Origin: a virus
Direction: 5' to 3' (one strand)
Length of the DNA stretch: 64,000 nucleotides
Virus record (IMG/VR): IMGVR_UViG_3300049846_000568
Coordinates: 81,809 to 145,808 of that record
Shown here in pieces: positions 18,301-28,400 of this stretch (positions are counted from its first letter, which is position 1; each line of letters begins with the position of its first letter). Position numbers and translations under genes: made by a program. The notes under the pieces were generated by a model. That model was not told the origin of the DNA and ran no database searches. It was given only the letters and a program-made list of their open reading frames with translations.

Positions 18301-21274
18301 ATTCACCTGGCTTCTGAGCTGTAGGCTGACCATAGCCTTTATCGCCACCAAATGGTGTTGTGACTCCGTCAGCTAGCGCCTTGTTCAGCGACTGTCCGGC
18401 ATGGTCTTCCCTAACTGAGCCAAATCCCGCCGCTGGCTTTGTTGGATCTGGACTTACGATGTCAAATTTGCCAGTAGACATATCAACATTGGCGAGAGCA
18501 GCATCGCCTTGCTTAATCGCAATACCGCTCATTTGTGGCTTGCCATCACCAAATGGTGGGAAATGAACATTCATCTGAATGTTCTGTGCACCATATGCTT
18601 GATCTGCCAAGTTGGGATCGATGCCGGTGTATGGCGTACCATCTGGGTTATTGTTTTGATCCGCTAACTGCTGATCGACCGCACTTGGCTGAATAGGCTT
18701 CTTCCTACCCTGGCTTGCCTGTGGCTCATTAAACGAATCGGCGTTGTGTACAGGGTCTTCAATATTCTTCGTGTTTGGATCGTAGGCGGTGTTTTCCCAA
18801 GTCTTACTTGGACGGTTCCGCAAATTCTGCTGCACCAGGTCGTCATCAAAAGTCTGGAACGACTTAAAGTAAAAGTCGGGGTCTAGATGTCCAATAAGCC
18901 TTCTTTTCTTGCCACGAAAATGGAATATGTCGACCTCTTCATATACACCCAGAGGAAAATCTGGATAGGCGTTAAAGGAACTCCATAGCTGCTTAACCCG
19001 CAGGAACGGGTTACGCTTACCAAACATCTCAATGAATTCTTTTTGCTGCTCGTTAGAGAGCATTTCTCTCTTCTGCTGGAAGATATCGAAGTCCACCATA
19101 TCAAGCCGTACGTTGTAAGCGTGGGGTTGATTGGGGATGGTGTCGATGGAAAAGTTCAACGGCACGACATATTTGACACCACAGAGTGTTGTAATGACGT
19201 TCTTAATGCCTAGGAATCCCAACATGCCATGTGCATGTTCCAGCCTTGCTAGACCACTAATGTGATCGAATGCGCGGCGAAGTTTGATAAGGTCATCTTC
19301 ACCAAGCACAATCATGTTAACGCTAACTACGGCGTCCTTGCCGCCAATGTGCTGAAGTGTTGGCTCGGCCTGCATTTGAAGCTGCAGTCTTGCGAAGTTG
19401 TTGCCAAGCGAAACTGAGACGCCCTGAACCAGAACCTTACTCCAGTCAAGGGATAGCTTGGTCATTGGAACATCCCACTCAGCGATACGCATTTGTCGCT
19501 TTGCGTTTTCCTGATCCATGTACTGCTTGAAGAGCGGGGAATTCAAGTGCCCCTTGAACATGTAGTAGAACCATAGCTCTTTAACAAGCTTGGTGTCTGC
19601 CTCTTCCATGCGATCAGTATAGCCGGAACCCAGCTGTGTCCTACGCTGATTGACGCGCTCTCTAATGTAGGCGTTCATCTTGTCTTCATCCATATTGGTT
19701 AAGGCAAGGCCCTGGCGCTTTAGGTATTCGGTAAGTATATCGTATTCACTAATACCGCCATGAGGACCAGATGATGCGGCCTGGTCGAAGTGATCTAGGT
19801 AGTCGTATAGCGACTCGGGGTGAGCTAATGGGTTGTAGCCAAGCGTTGTTAAAAACTGGGCCCACAAATCCCGGCTTACCTCCAACTGATTATCTTCACC
19901 CGGCTGACGCCAAGCATAAGTATCTGGAGCGTATACCTTTACGGGCGTGTTGGATGGGTAGTAAATATCGAATTTGTTTGGATTGTCATTACCGGAATCT
20001 ATTCCAAGATCTGCCAGCTTAGAGAACGAACTCTGTGAAGATCCAGTACTATCAAGAATCTTTGCATCGCGTGGAGCTTTAGGGTCTGGGTTTTCTTTCT
20101 CGACAAGGAAGCCTTGATTCACATATGAGTTCAGCTTATTCGCAGCGCGCCCCATATACTGGCGGAATCTACCCCACTTAATAGCCTGGTTGAAATCCTT
20201 AACCATAGGTAGGAATACCTTATGGTTGAAGCTAAGAAGCTCAAGGTTCACCGCCAAACAGAATGGGTAGTTCGGCATGGTCTGTATGCTTATAGACTGC
20301 AGTGCCACTGCGGTAATGTCGTAAGTTCTGTTTAGGTATTCGTTCCTGATCGGGAGAATGGGCGAATACTTGAACTGTGCTATCAGACCGCGAAGGGAGG
20401 AGATAAACCTATCAATCTTCTCATCCGAATCTCTATCGAAATCAATATCCTCGTCAAGACCAGGATAGCCCCAAATGGATTCCTGGTTTGGGAAATACAG
20501 CGTAAGAGAGATTGTGGTATCTGTATGGCCGGTATTGAACTTTGGACTATTCTGCTGTCTGATAGCCCCACCGGTCATACTACCGGCACGGTAGCTCTGA
20601 TTTACCTGAATGTTAATCGGTGGAACAAAGAAACGAGAACCGCCAATCCTGATCTGGTAAGGAAGAGTAAGTGGGGGAGGAGTTTCATCGCGCTCGTGCT
20701 CGCTAAGCCATTGCGCAACCTTTGACTGGGTATCGATGAAGTCGCCAGCCCAAACAAACTTACCACTCTTGCCATTACTGAATAATTCTAGGTACTGTTC
20801 AATGGTCTGCTTTGGATCTTTAGCCTGTGCGGCGTCAATTACTTGCGCATTCTGCACATCCTTCAGGAACCTCTGCCACTTATCGTAGATAAACCTCAGA
20901 CGTGGGAAGTACCTAATAGCATAGCTGAGTAGTTCGGGATCCTGGGATAGCCTAACTAGCAGGTTGTTATACTGAGGATTAAACGCATGATCCGACTGGA
21001 TGTTGTCCCTGTTGTCGAAGTAATCTTCGAGGCTCTGCCAATTCTCTACAAGATTTGGAAACCCTAACTTGTTCAGCTCGTTAAGAACACGGGCCTGGAC
21101 CTCTGCCGACAATCTAGTAAACTGCTTGGATGGTTTGGTCCAACTATAGTCACCATCAGCTGGCTCTAGTGGGTACCCATCAACGATTACTGGATGATCG
21201 TGGATAAATATGCGGCCTGCTACCTCTTCCGGTGTGGTTTTCTTATCGTAATACTTAGACGGATCGTACGACAT
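12335..21274 (-). CDS. Giant baseplate hub protein with possible double-psi barrel and a C-terminal nuclease-like domain
   Basis: A 2979-aa protein. Residues about 200-400 and 600-760 are two related beta domains (IGGSRFFVPPINIQVNQSYR; VLVQGVSVSLGNNFARLQLQ). Residues about 1050-1200 look like a gpD/gp27-type hub: RLKPGVRVHLRAGYS, FNGTITQVTQGDIVEVVAQG. Residues about 1700-1815 contain AAIGDYGPGGDLKIVAGMS and CWYALGLDGVG, resembling the RlpA-like double-psi beta-barrel. About 2480-2530 is a hub-like exit (GDPDIRAHDLVYIADVYER, EGFITAITPN). Residues about 2800-2925 match the staphylococcal-nuclease fold: VEDGDTL, FRLSGVRAPE, WGRELAVVF, retaining equivalents of Arg35, Glu43 and Arg87. Hub proteins of contractile tails hold the spike and initiate the tube; fusion with wall-active and nuclease-like domains at this size is unusual. 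The frame is intact with no inteins seen. Confidence 0.82.
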   Translation of the reverse strand: MSYDPSKYYDKKTTPEEVAGRIFIHDHPVIVDGYPLEPADGDYSWTKPSKQFTRLSAEVQARVLNELNKLGFPNLVENWQSLEDYFDNRDNIQSDHAFNPQYNNLLVRLSQDPELLSYAIRYFPRLRFIYDKWQRFLKDVQNAQVIDAAQAKDPKQTIEQYLELFSNGKSGKFVWAGDFIDTQSKVAQWLSEHERDETPPPLTLPYQIRIGGSRFFVPPINIQVNQSYRAGSMTGGAIRQQNSPKFNTGHTDTTISLTLYFPNQESIWGYPGLDEDIDFDRDSDEKIDRFISSLRGLIAQFKYSPILPIRNEYLNRTYDITAVALQSISIQTMPNYPFCLAVNLELLSFNHKVFLPMVKDFNQAIKWGRFRQYMGRAANKLNSYVNQGFLVEKENPDPKAPRDAKILDSTGSSQSSFSKLADLGIDSGNDNPNKFDIYYPSNTPVKVYAPDTYAWRQPGEDNQLEVSRDLWAQFLTTLGYNPLAHPESLYDYLDHFDQAASSGPHGGISEYDILTEYLKRQGLALTNMDEDKMNAYIRERVNQRRTQLGSGYTDRMEEADTKLVKELWFYYMFKGHLNSPLFKQYMDQENAKRQMRIAEWDVPMTKLSLDWSKVLVQGVSVSLGNNFARLQLQMQAEPTLQHIGGKDAVVSVNMIVLGEDDLIKLRRAFDHISGLARLEHAHGMLGFLGIKNVITTLCGVKYVVPLNFSIDTIPNQPHAYNVRLDMVDFDIFQQKREMLSNEQQKEFIEMFGKRNPFLRVKQLWSSFNAYPDFPLGVYEEVDIFHFRGKKRRLIGHLDPDFYFKSFQTFDDDLVQQNLRNRPSKTWENTAYDPNTKNIEDPVHNADSFNEPQASQGRKKPIQPSAVDQQLADQNNNPDGTPYTGIDPNLADQAYGAQNIQMNVHFPPFGDGKPQMSGIAIKQGDAALANVDMSTGKFDIVSPDPTKPAAGFGSVREDHAGQSLNKALADGVTTPFGGDKGYGQPTAQKPGESLGRNDPMYQVQQMIEDVQYRSRSGRMVRAFPTYMLWLIDEGGNFAGTKLFDNFYGLQSVIDFSVHSSEDVLGDVMTLRLSNMYSKLDTPSSRMVRVNEDGTSLDLNPNNPSLAEILNDPNTIDQQLDKQIITKLDQGADNILSGTQNNYIRDLAGIRLKPGVRVHLRAGYSANPNSLQTIFNGTITQVTQGDIVEVVAQGDGIELSPYINTTDKDGDSGGIDGGINTGLWLSEPRDLMVRLLSMGSSTFRETFANAHNGKIFSENKFGIRHFGQILYEEMTSGEGERVLYVTEAIKAAKPDTGSDDPFAPGASKSGGWDNLVGNDSSTRTGVAAIMTQLWANSFRHRDYEIFKRNIYPGNGTGIAQYLGGDFPEAGIMIAEAAGADGGQAPIFKSPEVKRKADIERAKRGQTGTQDTQKDEQKKEDQTQDSGPSLGGFVEANVNGVTFGTYGLAKSGWDLFNKVMDGDLDDNPLLNALGITNHHDDDLKGFDEVSFRAQTYMKSVWDLFQVCAALLPNYVVAVRPFEDRSTVFYGKPHWLYTSGVIPVTTGIAKDDKSVKPIAPDEEQRRLLEKMRNMANPLADFEAQQKLFQSLNEVTAVNPAKTNVGMPYTGADVEGLPQFLDGSGKPITEESNSKVKLPFRQGPTVMEMHLPTDPDLQADVSKHLQSSNLPDKHKHPRYMDRVGGLRGGDPGFDPDAQDPNLPGQNGAFMYFNQPGFGPEEEQWYFNMRWPYVESTEQGNPKIPGHNQEDYRGKRVAIKSRKTGKIVIAAIGDYGPGGDLKIVAGMSPDCWYALGLDGVGTGTDDSVCFFGFVPQNTKLGPTDGSSSSGTSGTASASENPDSKSGSGGEVNTANVILSTATKAYANVLAPGADPKAFSSYTRGYLSSNINVWSVVEHYEDEKKDPIESVKRAADIDPVGHYARLLYDREYAQRIHTLVKKGVLGKEALLGSTELDFGSAFTDLGQLDQKQDPNDPTAKDDVKPGDVVQLAEMIWDQFRQSWGIGSKGDKYGVIAEIKESPWKTRRDYLFDADPETKKEFAPAEGDDKYDPLVDNAGRYTLEEEAYWQAASKNPPGARVSIWADGSIDEYDPDRADDKYDYLPTLLVGTFKKFLWQHPYARAWLVVTTDFNTSILPTDSMLATGVEFITGNWFGQGLAKAGATAVLGPVAFIIPPGKIEELTDAVNANELCDFGNSRVRLAWKEFLRITARDAFHGSDPLSNTEVKGPITDWTKKWDRGPNGELSDSATELLKWLQDYSDPGKKSQNPLARRLEDLSNSYNNTIGRLLSVSANSLQGLIALFRGQIQQLGYGLDMVGNMQRQARVLNRVLNDSIYYAEGSYLPDGRPDLLKMVDNPFTREYGEPVIEIREPFQRLHYIDSFQHILGNGIQENLNGVSTVVTASSDGKYPVTVYFDKGIQSNLQNEKAVETGIYWDNANGEGFFSFLHPLMNPIETLRGYSKAAQGSSDELLSKRIALWHLKESLKDIYQGEIFVLGDPDIRAHDLVYIADVYERMYGLVEVEAVTHHFTPEEGFITAITPNALVTINDPARWTFTKWITALFGAKNIRDDTRHHMGVFADDTSILRTRDWITTADLAQMLSVPMIGHTVYDGGANAIVKDFVAAKATGLYQTEADRMKLLEEVKSQGEAADQQKGGLPLGPQGGNPNNTDLLALQAGNIPGIGLLKDLGWDIWSWVKDNLLDQHGCYIQYLTKDGQPMDAGLSYAQGVAVGRFHTIELLPNILGIRVDTDGRITVNELLSNLGWNEVDTALAYKQTSWWVAQTQGHILDIAGLSPDGPMLDEQYIVSLMRVTKVEDGDTLNGIVVGGDLAANGANVELSFRLSGVRAPELANHQNPEYVPEDDIGLRAKEYLESIIPVGTVVVVRQLKSRPQEHWGRELAVVFHNAPDAPDVSREEVLMAQAGRIPDGNGGWKPSPVPAAAWDGYLDNGLPYTANWQMIMAGYADVDTTKLTLNDLDRGAILGPK

Positions 21275-21657
21275 TAGAACATCCTGTTTAACTTTGTCAT
21301 AGAGTGCATGCGAGCAATAGAGTTGGTTCCAGACTTACCCATAGTATAGTCTACCATAGGGCCTACATGATTTTTGCGTGCGGAGAAAGAGCCTGGCTTC
21401 AATGACCTTAGGTCTGTTGGTACCTTGGGACCACGAACGTGCTGTGTTGGGTAGCCGTTGCCATTCATCTTAAGCCAGGTTGATTTGGCGCTGTCAAGAC
21501 CTTCGGTAGACGCCTTTGGCCCAGATGTAGAGAAGGCCCTCGATTGCTTGCGTACAGTGCTAAGCTTGCCCCTTGCCCCGATTGAGGTTGATATGGCGTC
21601 CCATTTCTGACGTGAGCTTGCATCGGCTCCTACGTTTCTGTTTGGGTTACCAGCCAT
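21274..21657 (-). CDS. Basic tail-region protein of unknown function
   Basis: A 127-aa, strongly basic protein rich in Ser, Lys and Arg with low predicted structure at its N-terminus (ADASSRQKWDAISTSIGARG). I do not recognise a family. It sits in a tight run between the 1273-aa tail protein and the giant hub gene, with a 1-base overlap with the hub start. This suggests a virion or assembly component, possibly a tail-interior or hub-binding protein. The basic charge could support contact with DNA in the tail or with acidic partners; that is inference only. Confidence 0.75.
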   Translation of the reverse strand: MAGNPNRNVGADASSRQKWDAISTSIGARGKLSTVRKQSRAFSTSGPKASTEGLDSAKSTWLKMNGNGYPTQHVRGPKVPTDLRSLKPGSFSARKNHVGPMVDYTMGKSGTNSIARMHSMTKLNRMF

Positions 21658-21659
21658 AT

Positions 21660-24600
21660 CTATCTCCCAAAGGCTTCACGGGGATCTTGCCTCTTACGCG
21701 GAAGGGCACTGTATACGGATCCACTAGCTCTAGTACCAGTAATGGTCTCTGCAGCGGCGCGGAATCTGTCACTTGAGAACCCACCTCTAGCATTTACCTT
21801 GTATATAACGCCGCCACCATTGTTGACTACGCTATGAGGATCTTGCTGTGGCATATCTGGACTTGGCATGTCTTCATAGAAGCTGCCACCAGGCAGAAGA
21901 GGTGGTCCCTGGAAGTCATCAACAGATCTATCCTTGGTCTTCCTATATAGTAATGATGCACCGATCAATCCCGCAGCGGCGATACTACCTTTTCTGAAGC
22001 TGGGTACGTCCCACATCTTAGTGACCAAATCACTAATGGTCCTACCTTGCGGCCCGCGGCCACGAATACCGGCGGCGACATCCTTGGCCACATCGTATGC
22101 TGCAGCCCTTGCGCCCCTACTTTGCATGCCTTCGGTAACGAAGCCTGGGCTAATGTCCCCCAATATGTCATCACTTGTAATCTTCTGACCCGCTAAACGC
22201 CTAAGGCTGGATCGCTTGCCGGATGGAGATGGTGTTCTCAGCTCAAAATAAGCTCGGGCTTTCCAATATGCTGCCGTATTACCGAGATCTGACGCCGCAA
22301 ATTCGTCACCATACCTCTGCATAAATGCGCCCATGGCGTGAAGCGCTCGGCGCGTCATCTTGCCGTCTTCAAATGTACTTACAAATGCACGGCGCATTTC
22401 ATCACGAGCAAATGAACGTTTAAACAAATCATCTTCTACATCGACAACAGTTTTACCAAATAGTTCCTTCTGCATATGATTTGGCAATATGCCGGTTCTC
22501 TCGGCGTTAGCCATAGCCATAGCGTCATCGAAAGCCTGCTTCATCATGTCGGCGTCTTCTATGGCTTGGTCGTCAAAAAAGGTTCTCCTAAACGGATCAG
22601 ACTTCTCCATACCAGCAGCAGCTTCGTCAACATATTTCTGAGCTTCGAAGAGCATTCTTTCTTGTGCGAGCTTCGACTGTGCGTTAATGGATCGTGGATC
22701 TTCTGGACTCATAAGTAGTTCGTCTATGCCTCCGACACCGGCCAAACTAAACTCTCCCTGCATAGCCTTAAGGTGGCGCTCCATGTTGGCAATGGATGCC
22801 GAATTGCGACCATCTCCTGTTAGTCTTCCGGGATCTAGGATGTTAATTCCCATAGTTTGACGCACTATTAGTGCCGCCCTTACCATCCCTCGCTCAAGCG
22901 CCTGGGTGGCAAGCTCAACATCCTTTGGAAGCAGCGCCTCATACCCCTTAGCCTGACCCTGGGCAATGAGGTCGATGATGGGCTCCATTTCGAACGGTGT
23001 CAATATGCCCTTCGGAACTGGAGCGCCGAGGTTTTCCAATAAGATTGCCATTTGGTCAGACATTTCACGGACAAGCGAATAACGCTCAAGGGTATGACCG
23101 CCCTGACGTGCCGTATAGGCAATCGATGCCTGCATCTCTTCAGACAAATTGGGATACTTGGCGAGAATCTCTGTGACGTCGATATCTTGCGGTTCTGGCA
23201 AATACGGCATTAAGGCTCGTGCCCGCTGAAGAACATCTGAGTAGGTCTCAGAATTGAGAACCTGGATTGCAAATGGAACCTGTGCCGGGTGATCACCAAG
23301 TCTAGCTATTGTTTGGAGCCTTTGCTTTAGAGCTGGTGTCATCTCTGGTGCGTGCTCTCTCAGTATTGAGCCTATTACGCTTAGATTTAGAGCTGATGTT
23401 CTACTTGCCTTGGCAAAACCGAGCACCGGTCTACCATCATCCCCTACGAATGTAGCTGCCTCCAGTGCAGCTCTTAGTCCTTGATTTTGTGCGACGATTT
23501 CGTCCCCGGAAGTAAGGAGATCTGCCACATCCCAATAGCTTTTATCATCCAGCGTGCTAAGGCTCAACTCGCCAACACCAAGAGGAGAGCGCTTGGTTAA
23601 GGATACAAGATTATCGCCATCCCTATAAAGCAGAGAGGCCATCAAGTCGTCCAAGTCGGCACCGCCGTGAGTCGCAGCCAAACCATTGGCCCAGTCAAGA
23701 GCATTATATATGGTACCGTATTCTTGACTTATGCCAAAGCTGCCTTTGGCGACACCGCGTCCCCCTATGAGTCTAGTAAAGAAGTCTGTAGTCGCGTGAC
23801 CCTGAATAGAGTATGGGATAAGGCCAAATAGGTCGTCAGCTTTAGAACCTACTGTAGACTTTCGGAGGAAATCGATCATACCGCCAGCTACATCACGTAG
23901 CATTGCTTCGTCGTTAGCCGGGTTGATACCCATCTCAAGGCTAGTTAGAATTCGTCGCGCCCTTTCCTGCTGCTTGCGTAGTTCGGGTATGCTCTCCGAA
24001 CCAATAATCGACCTAATCATCGTTGGATCATTCGAATCTACATCCAGGATTCGCCGCATGTGTGCCTTATAGGCTTTGGGTAGTTCACCCGTTTCGAGTA
24101 GCGTCTTCATAGAGCCCTTGAATGCTTCAAGGTTGTATTGGGTGAAGGCCCCGAAGCCATGAGCTGCGTCGAATACTTCGTCGCCAGCCACAGCAAGGAG
24201 CTGCTGGTCAATAGGAACCCCTGCCTTCATATGGGTTATATGGAATGAGACACCCCTAATCGAAGCCTCTTTAGCAAAAGAGGCTGCTGGCGCAATAATG
24301 TCTGCCCCCAATACCTCGTCAACAGTATTGCCCAAAATGCCAGCCATATGAGATGCGGTGGCCTTCCACTGCTTTTCACCGATGACGTGTACGTCGCCCT
24401 TGATAATGCCGTTTCGGATCATCTCAAACGTCTCTTCGTCTAGGCCAGCCCTTTGCGCCCACTCCCAGTCAAAGCCACCCATACGAAATCCTTCTAACAC
24501 GCCCCCATTCTTGCGCAGGCTTTTAAGTCTCCCAATGGCTTCATCTAGCTTACGAAGATCTCTTTCGGTCTGCCTTCTCGCAGCTTCGGTAATATCTGTT

Positions 24601-25481
24601 CTGCCTAAGAATATCTCCATCTGAAGGAGGTCGTCCTCCATCGCCTTTTGCATGTTTGCGATGACGCGAGGATTAAGAACACTCTTACCTTCAACCATCC
24701 TCTCTGCGACTTCTCTGGTAATGCCGTCCATTGACTGGCCAGTCATCATGCCATACATTTCTGCGTAGTTTGTAAAGACTAGGGCCTTAATCTTATCGCT
24801 ATTGTCCATAGCAAATTCATCAAGATTGCTGATGACTTTCTTTCTCTTTTGGAGCTTTACAAAAGCCCGATCCTTAGCCATTTGTGCGGCCCTTACCGCT
24901 TCAGCTGGGGTTTTAGCTCCAGCTTCAGCCCTTGCTTCTATGGCATTGACACCGGAAGTCAAATCAAACAAACCCAAACGACGAGCTTCTGCCTCAATAT
25001 CTTCGCTGAAAAGCTGCTCTCTTTTTCCTGTAGCCAGGTTAATCTTGTATACCTGGGTAAGTACGGTTGTTTCTTTATCGCCAGTAAGAATACCGATTTG
25101 CTTTCCACCATTAGCGATGAGTTTTGCCAATGCATCTATATCAATTTTGCTGGAGTCAAGCGAAGTCCTCACAACTTCAATACGATGACCCTTATAGGAG
25201 CCACTGGCAAAGCCGCGAGCTATGCTCTGTTCGCGTGTATACTTCCAGAAACTAGATCCAGGAAGAGACTCAACAAAATCAGATGTAATAACATGCTGAG
25301 TTTTTACACCCAGCTTACTACGAGCAGTTTCTAATTCGTACATGTCCGTATAAAATGTCCCCATAAATTCGACACCCCAACGGCCGCCACGACGCTCCAC
25401 CTTATATCCACCCTGAGATTGCGCTTCCTTAAGTAAGGCGGCGTGAACCGGGTTTGCTCTGATTTCATCGAAAGTTGCCAT
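21660..25481 (-). CDS. Very large tail-interior protein (1273 aa), unknown enzyme-like motif
   Basis: A 1273-aa mostly helical protein downstream of the 2209-aa tail protein (1-base overlap at 25481). One hydrophobic stretch near residue 1165-1185 (GSIAAAGLIGASLLY) could cross a membrane. Around residue 600-640 it reads THGGADLDDLMASLLYRDGD followed by KRSPLGVGE. The GADLDDLMA segment loosely resembles the metal-binding NADFDGDQM loop of multisubunit RNA polymerases and the DLDGD loop of RNA-dependent polymerases, but lacks the glycine spacing, so this is only a hint. Other segments (MGGFDWEWAQRAGLDEETFE, NALDWANGLA) give no family match to me. Position between tape-measure-like and hub genes fits an injected or tail-lumen protein. 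Confidence 0.75.
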   Translation of the reverse strand: MATFDEIRANPVHAALLKEAQSQGGYKVERRGGRWGVEFMGTFYTDMYELETARSKLGVKTQHVITSDFVESLPGSSFWKYTREQSIARGFASGSYKGHRIEVVRTSLDSSKIDIDALAKLIANGGKQIGILTGDKETTVLTQVYKINLATGKREQLFSEDIEAEARRLGLFDLTSGVNAIEARAEAGAKTPAEAVRAAQMAKDRAFVKLQKRKKVISNLDEFAMDNSDKIKALVFTNYAEMYGMMTGQSMDGITREVAERMVEGKSVLNPRVIANMQKAMEDDLLQMEIFLGRTDITEAARRQTERDLRKLDEAIGRLKSLRKNGGVLEGFRMGGFDWEWAQRAGLDEETFEMIRNGIIKGDVHVIGEKQWKATASHMAGILGNTVDEVLGADIIAPAASFAKEASIRGVSFHITHMKAGVPIDQQLLAVAGDEVFDAAHGFGAFTQYNLEAFKGSMKTLLETGELPKAYKAHMRRILDVDSNDPTMIRSIIGSESIPELRKQQERARRILTSLEMGINPANDEAMLRDVAGGMIDFLRKSTVGSKADDLFGLIPYSIQGHATTDFFTRLIGGRGVAKGSFGISQEYGTIYNALDWANGLAATHGGADLDDLMASLLYRDGDNLVSLTKRSPLGVGELSLSTLDDKSYWDVADLLTSGDEIVAQNQGLRAALEAATFVGDDGRPVLGFAKASRTSALNLSVIGSILREHAPEMTPALKQRLQTIARLGDHPAQVPFAIQVLNSETYSDVLQRARALMPYLPEPQDIDVTEILAKYPNLSEEMQASIAYTARQGGHTLERYSLVREMSDQMAILLENLGAPVPKGILTPFEMEPIIDLIAQGQAKGYEALLPKDVELATQALERGMVRAALIVRQTMGINILDPGRLTGDGRNSASIANMERHLKAMQGEFSLAGVGGIDELLMSPEDPRSINAQSKLAQERMLFEAQKYVDEAAAGMEKSDPFRRTFFDDQAIEDADMMKQAFDDAMAMANAERTGILPNHMQKELFGKTVVDVEDDLFKRSFARDEMRRAFVSTFEDGKMTRRALHAMGAFMQRYGDEFAASDLGNTAAYWKARAYFELRTPSPSGKRSSLRRLAGQKITSDDILGDISPGFVTEGMQSRGARAAAYDVAKDVAAGIRGRGPQGRTISDLVTKMWDVPSFRKGSIAAAGLIGASLLYRKTKDRSVDDFQGPPLLPGGSFYEDMPSPDMPQQDPHSVVNNGGGVIYKVNARGGFSSDRFRAAAETITGTRASGSVYSALPRKRQDPREAFGR

Positions 25482-28400
25482 TAGTAAACACCTGCATTAA
25501 CTTCTAGACGCGTTCCAGGGTAGGGCGTCCTAATCATTTGCACATCACCATGAATGCCATTTCCATGCATTAGGTCTCTCAATCTACTTTTTACATCCCC
25601 GCCTCTCGAAACGGCGTTGAAGGATGGGTAGGCGGGATTAACTAGGTTCGCTTCACGTACCTGCTGTGGATAGTACCCCATTTGGGACATATCCAACCCC
25701 ATACTCTGGCCCATCTTCACCTTAACCTGATCCATGTTTGTGTTCGGGTGCCACAGCGATGAACCAGGACCTGGTAGTTCGTGGTGTTCGAAGTACTCAT
25801 CTAGATCGGGCCTTGCCTCAACTTGACGACCCCACACAGCTTCAAGTGCCCGACGCTCCAGCCTTCCTGCCGTAGAAAGGATCCTGTCCCTCTCCTGCTC
25901 TGGAGCTTGCGCCATTGCCATAAAATGCTCTCTCTTGCGCTTTGGAATGGCCTGGGCTATCTGGTCCACTGGAGCATTGTAGACGTCTACCCCATATAGG
26001 GTGCTTGAAGCGCGGCGCTTATATTCTGACGCTGCCTGCATGTCACCCATAGTAGAAGCCATATTGGCGAGGTGTGTGTTCTTTACGTAGCTCAATATGT
26101 CGGTATACTCCTCAAGAGCTACTTCCTTGCGCCTGAACTCCGGCATGTACCGGCGACCAGTTACGGCTTCCTGAATCTTGCCAATCATACTGGAGGCAAA
26201 ACCTAAGCCTGCGCCAGCAACGGCGCCAATAACCTTGCCTTGAGCCGTCTTACCAAACAGGGTACCGGTACCACCAAGGACAAGGGCTGCCTGGAACGGG
26301 TCACGCTGAGTGGACTTATAGAGCATCGGCTCAAAGAAGTCCCTAATCGGATTTTGCCACTGGGGGAAAGTGGCACCATAGACGTTGAAGCGCTCCCAAT
26401 CCTCTACCGCGGTTCTATTTGGCATGAACTTGGTATTAAACGGGGTGTCGAAGTGTTGAAATGCCTCCCAACCTCGCTCAATAGCCTGAACCGTATTGGT
26501 TGGAATGGTGTACTTATGTTGGTAGGGCGTGAACTCGTGTTCTTGTGCCTTTGCTGCAACCTGGTCACGAGTAAGCTGAACCTGCTCTGCGGCCGATCCC
26601 TCAAGATTCCCAACGACCCTATCGATGCGCCTATACTCTTGAGACCATGGAGCTACATCGCCCAAGATCTTGTGGATATCAGCTATACCATACTTGCCGT
26701 ATCGGTCAGAATGAAGTTGATGTAGTCTTTCGTAACCAGTACCAGGAAGACGCATTTCGCCTTCAGAGATCTTAGTGTAAGGATCGCCGGTGCTGAAGTC
26801 TAGGTAATATCCAGAGTTGCTGTTTGGTAGCCAGGGATACTGCTGACCCATCTGGTTGCGAATCGGGTTAATGAACTCTGTACCGCTTCTCTCACGAGGA
26901 ATGAATCGGCGGATGATTTCAGAGAACTCGATGTTGGCGAAGTTACCTTCAAGAGGGCTAGGCACGTCGCCAAGACCGCCAAGACCAAGGCTCCAGAATC
27001 CGCGAGTAGACCCGTAAGCCCTGCCAGCGGAGTCGAGAACTGGGCGGGCGGTTGTGAGATCCTGATTACCAAAGCCCAAGGACTCTCGAACAGCACCGAA
27101 CGCGAAGCCGTAGATACCGGCCATTTCCTGCAGCTCATAACCCAGCTGACGTGACTGATATCCAAGGTTTCTCGTTGATGTTGGAGGTGCGCCGCCGATA
27201 ACTCTTGGCGACATTGCCCCAGGGGCCTGCACTGGGCCATAGGCACCAGAGTATGCTGCTGCTGAATATCCCGCGTTTGTGCTGCTAATAGAGCCGAAGC
27301 TAATGTTACGGCCTGTTGCCATAGGTGTTCGACCTGCGGCTGACATACCTGCGTTAGCGCGCGAAATGGCCATCCCCGCACCAGCAGCACTCACGGATCC
27401 AGACGCTGGCAGGAAGATTCCGCTCTTACCACTAGTGGCGCCTACCGTAGTCATACCGCCAGCGGCTCCACCGATAACAGACATAGCCCCTGGACTACCA
27501 GGAGGAGCAAAGTATGCGCCCTGTTCACCTGTTGGCAGGTATTGCGAGAGCCCACCTTCAAGCTCCTGCTTGTGCATCTTGATTTGAGGTTTTAGAACGC
27601 GACCTACTGTGGCGTTCAATGCGGAGCGGAGTGGACCCCAAGGACCGGTGAAGTATTCGCCCGATGCCGGATATGGCCTATCGGCATAGTGCTCACGCTC
27701 AAACCTATATGGGTCTAGAGGCCTTAATGGTGAGAAGTCATAACCAAATGCTAGACGCTCAAGAGGTGAACCATATGCCTGGTCTGTATAAGCATAACCA
27801 GACTTTAGTCGGCGGTACCAACTAGGCCTGAAATACTCAATGCGGCCACCCTTCCAAGGTGTGTTACCAAGTGGCCACCAACGGCCAGACCTAATTGGTA
27901 CTTCACCCTTGAAGATTTCATCGCGTTTCTGCTCAAACGTCTGACCACCAGGCATAACTCCGGCCAAAGCAGCCTGACCATATGCGACGCCAGTTGCTAG
28001 GCCACCAAGGAAGTAGGGGGAGTAAACTCTGTTCCCCTCTGCGTCCTTGGGGTTCGCAAAGCCACCGACAGTTCTGTCAAGCGCTACTGCTGTAGTACCG
28101 GCTGCGACCAGCGGTAGAATACGCTGACCAACAAGACCACGCGCATACATGTCCATTGGACTCTTGTACTTTGTTGGGTCCAGCGACATGCCGACAAAGC
28201 CAAAGCCCTTATTGAGACGATCTACAAGGTGGCCACTAAGAATTGAGGAGCCAGAGAAAGCCTGTCTATTACTCCAGGTGTTCATGCCCAGAACGCTAGC
28301 CACTGCCCCCTTTGGGTTACGAGCATACGCGGTGGCAAATGTCGGGACTAGCGCAATGTTGCCACTAAATGGATCGTATTCCTGACCATGATATTCATAT

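Noticed and set aside
12335-21274. Intein or frameshifted fusion as the reason for the giant hub size
   Set aside because: No intein splice motifs or internal break was seen; hub-like segments occur in order along a single intact frame.
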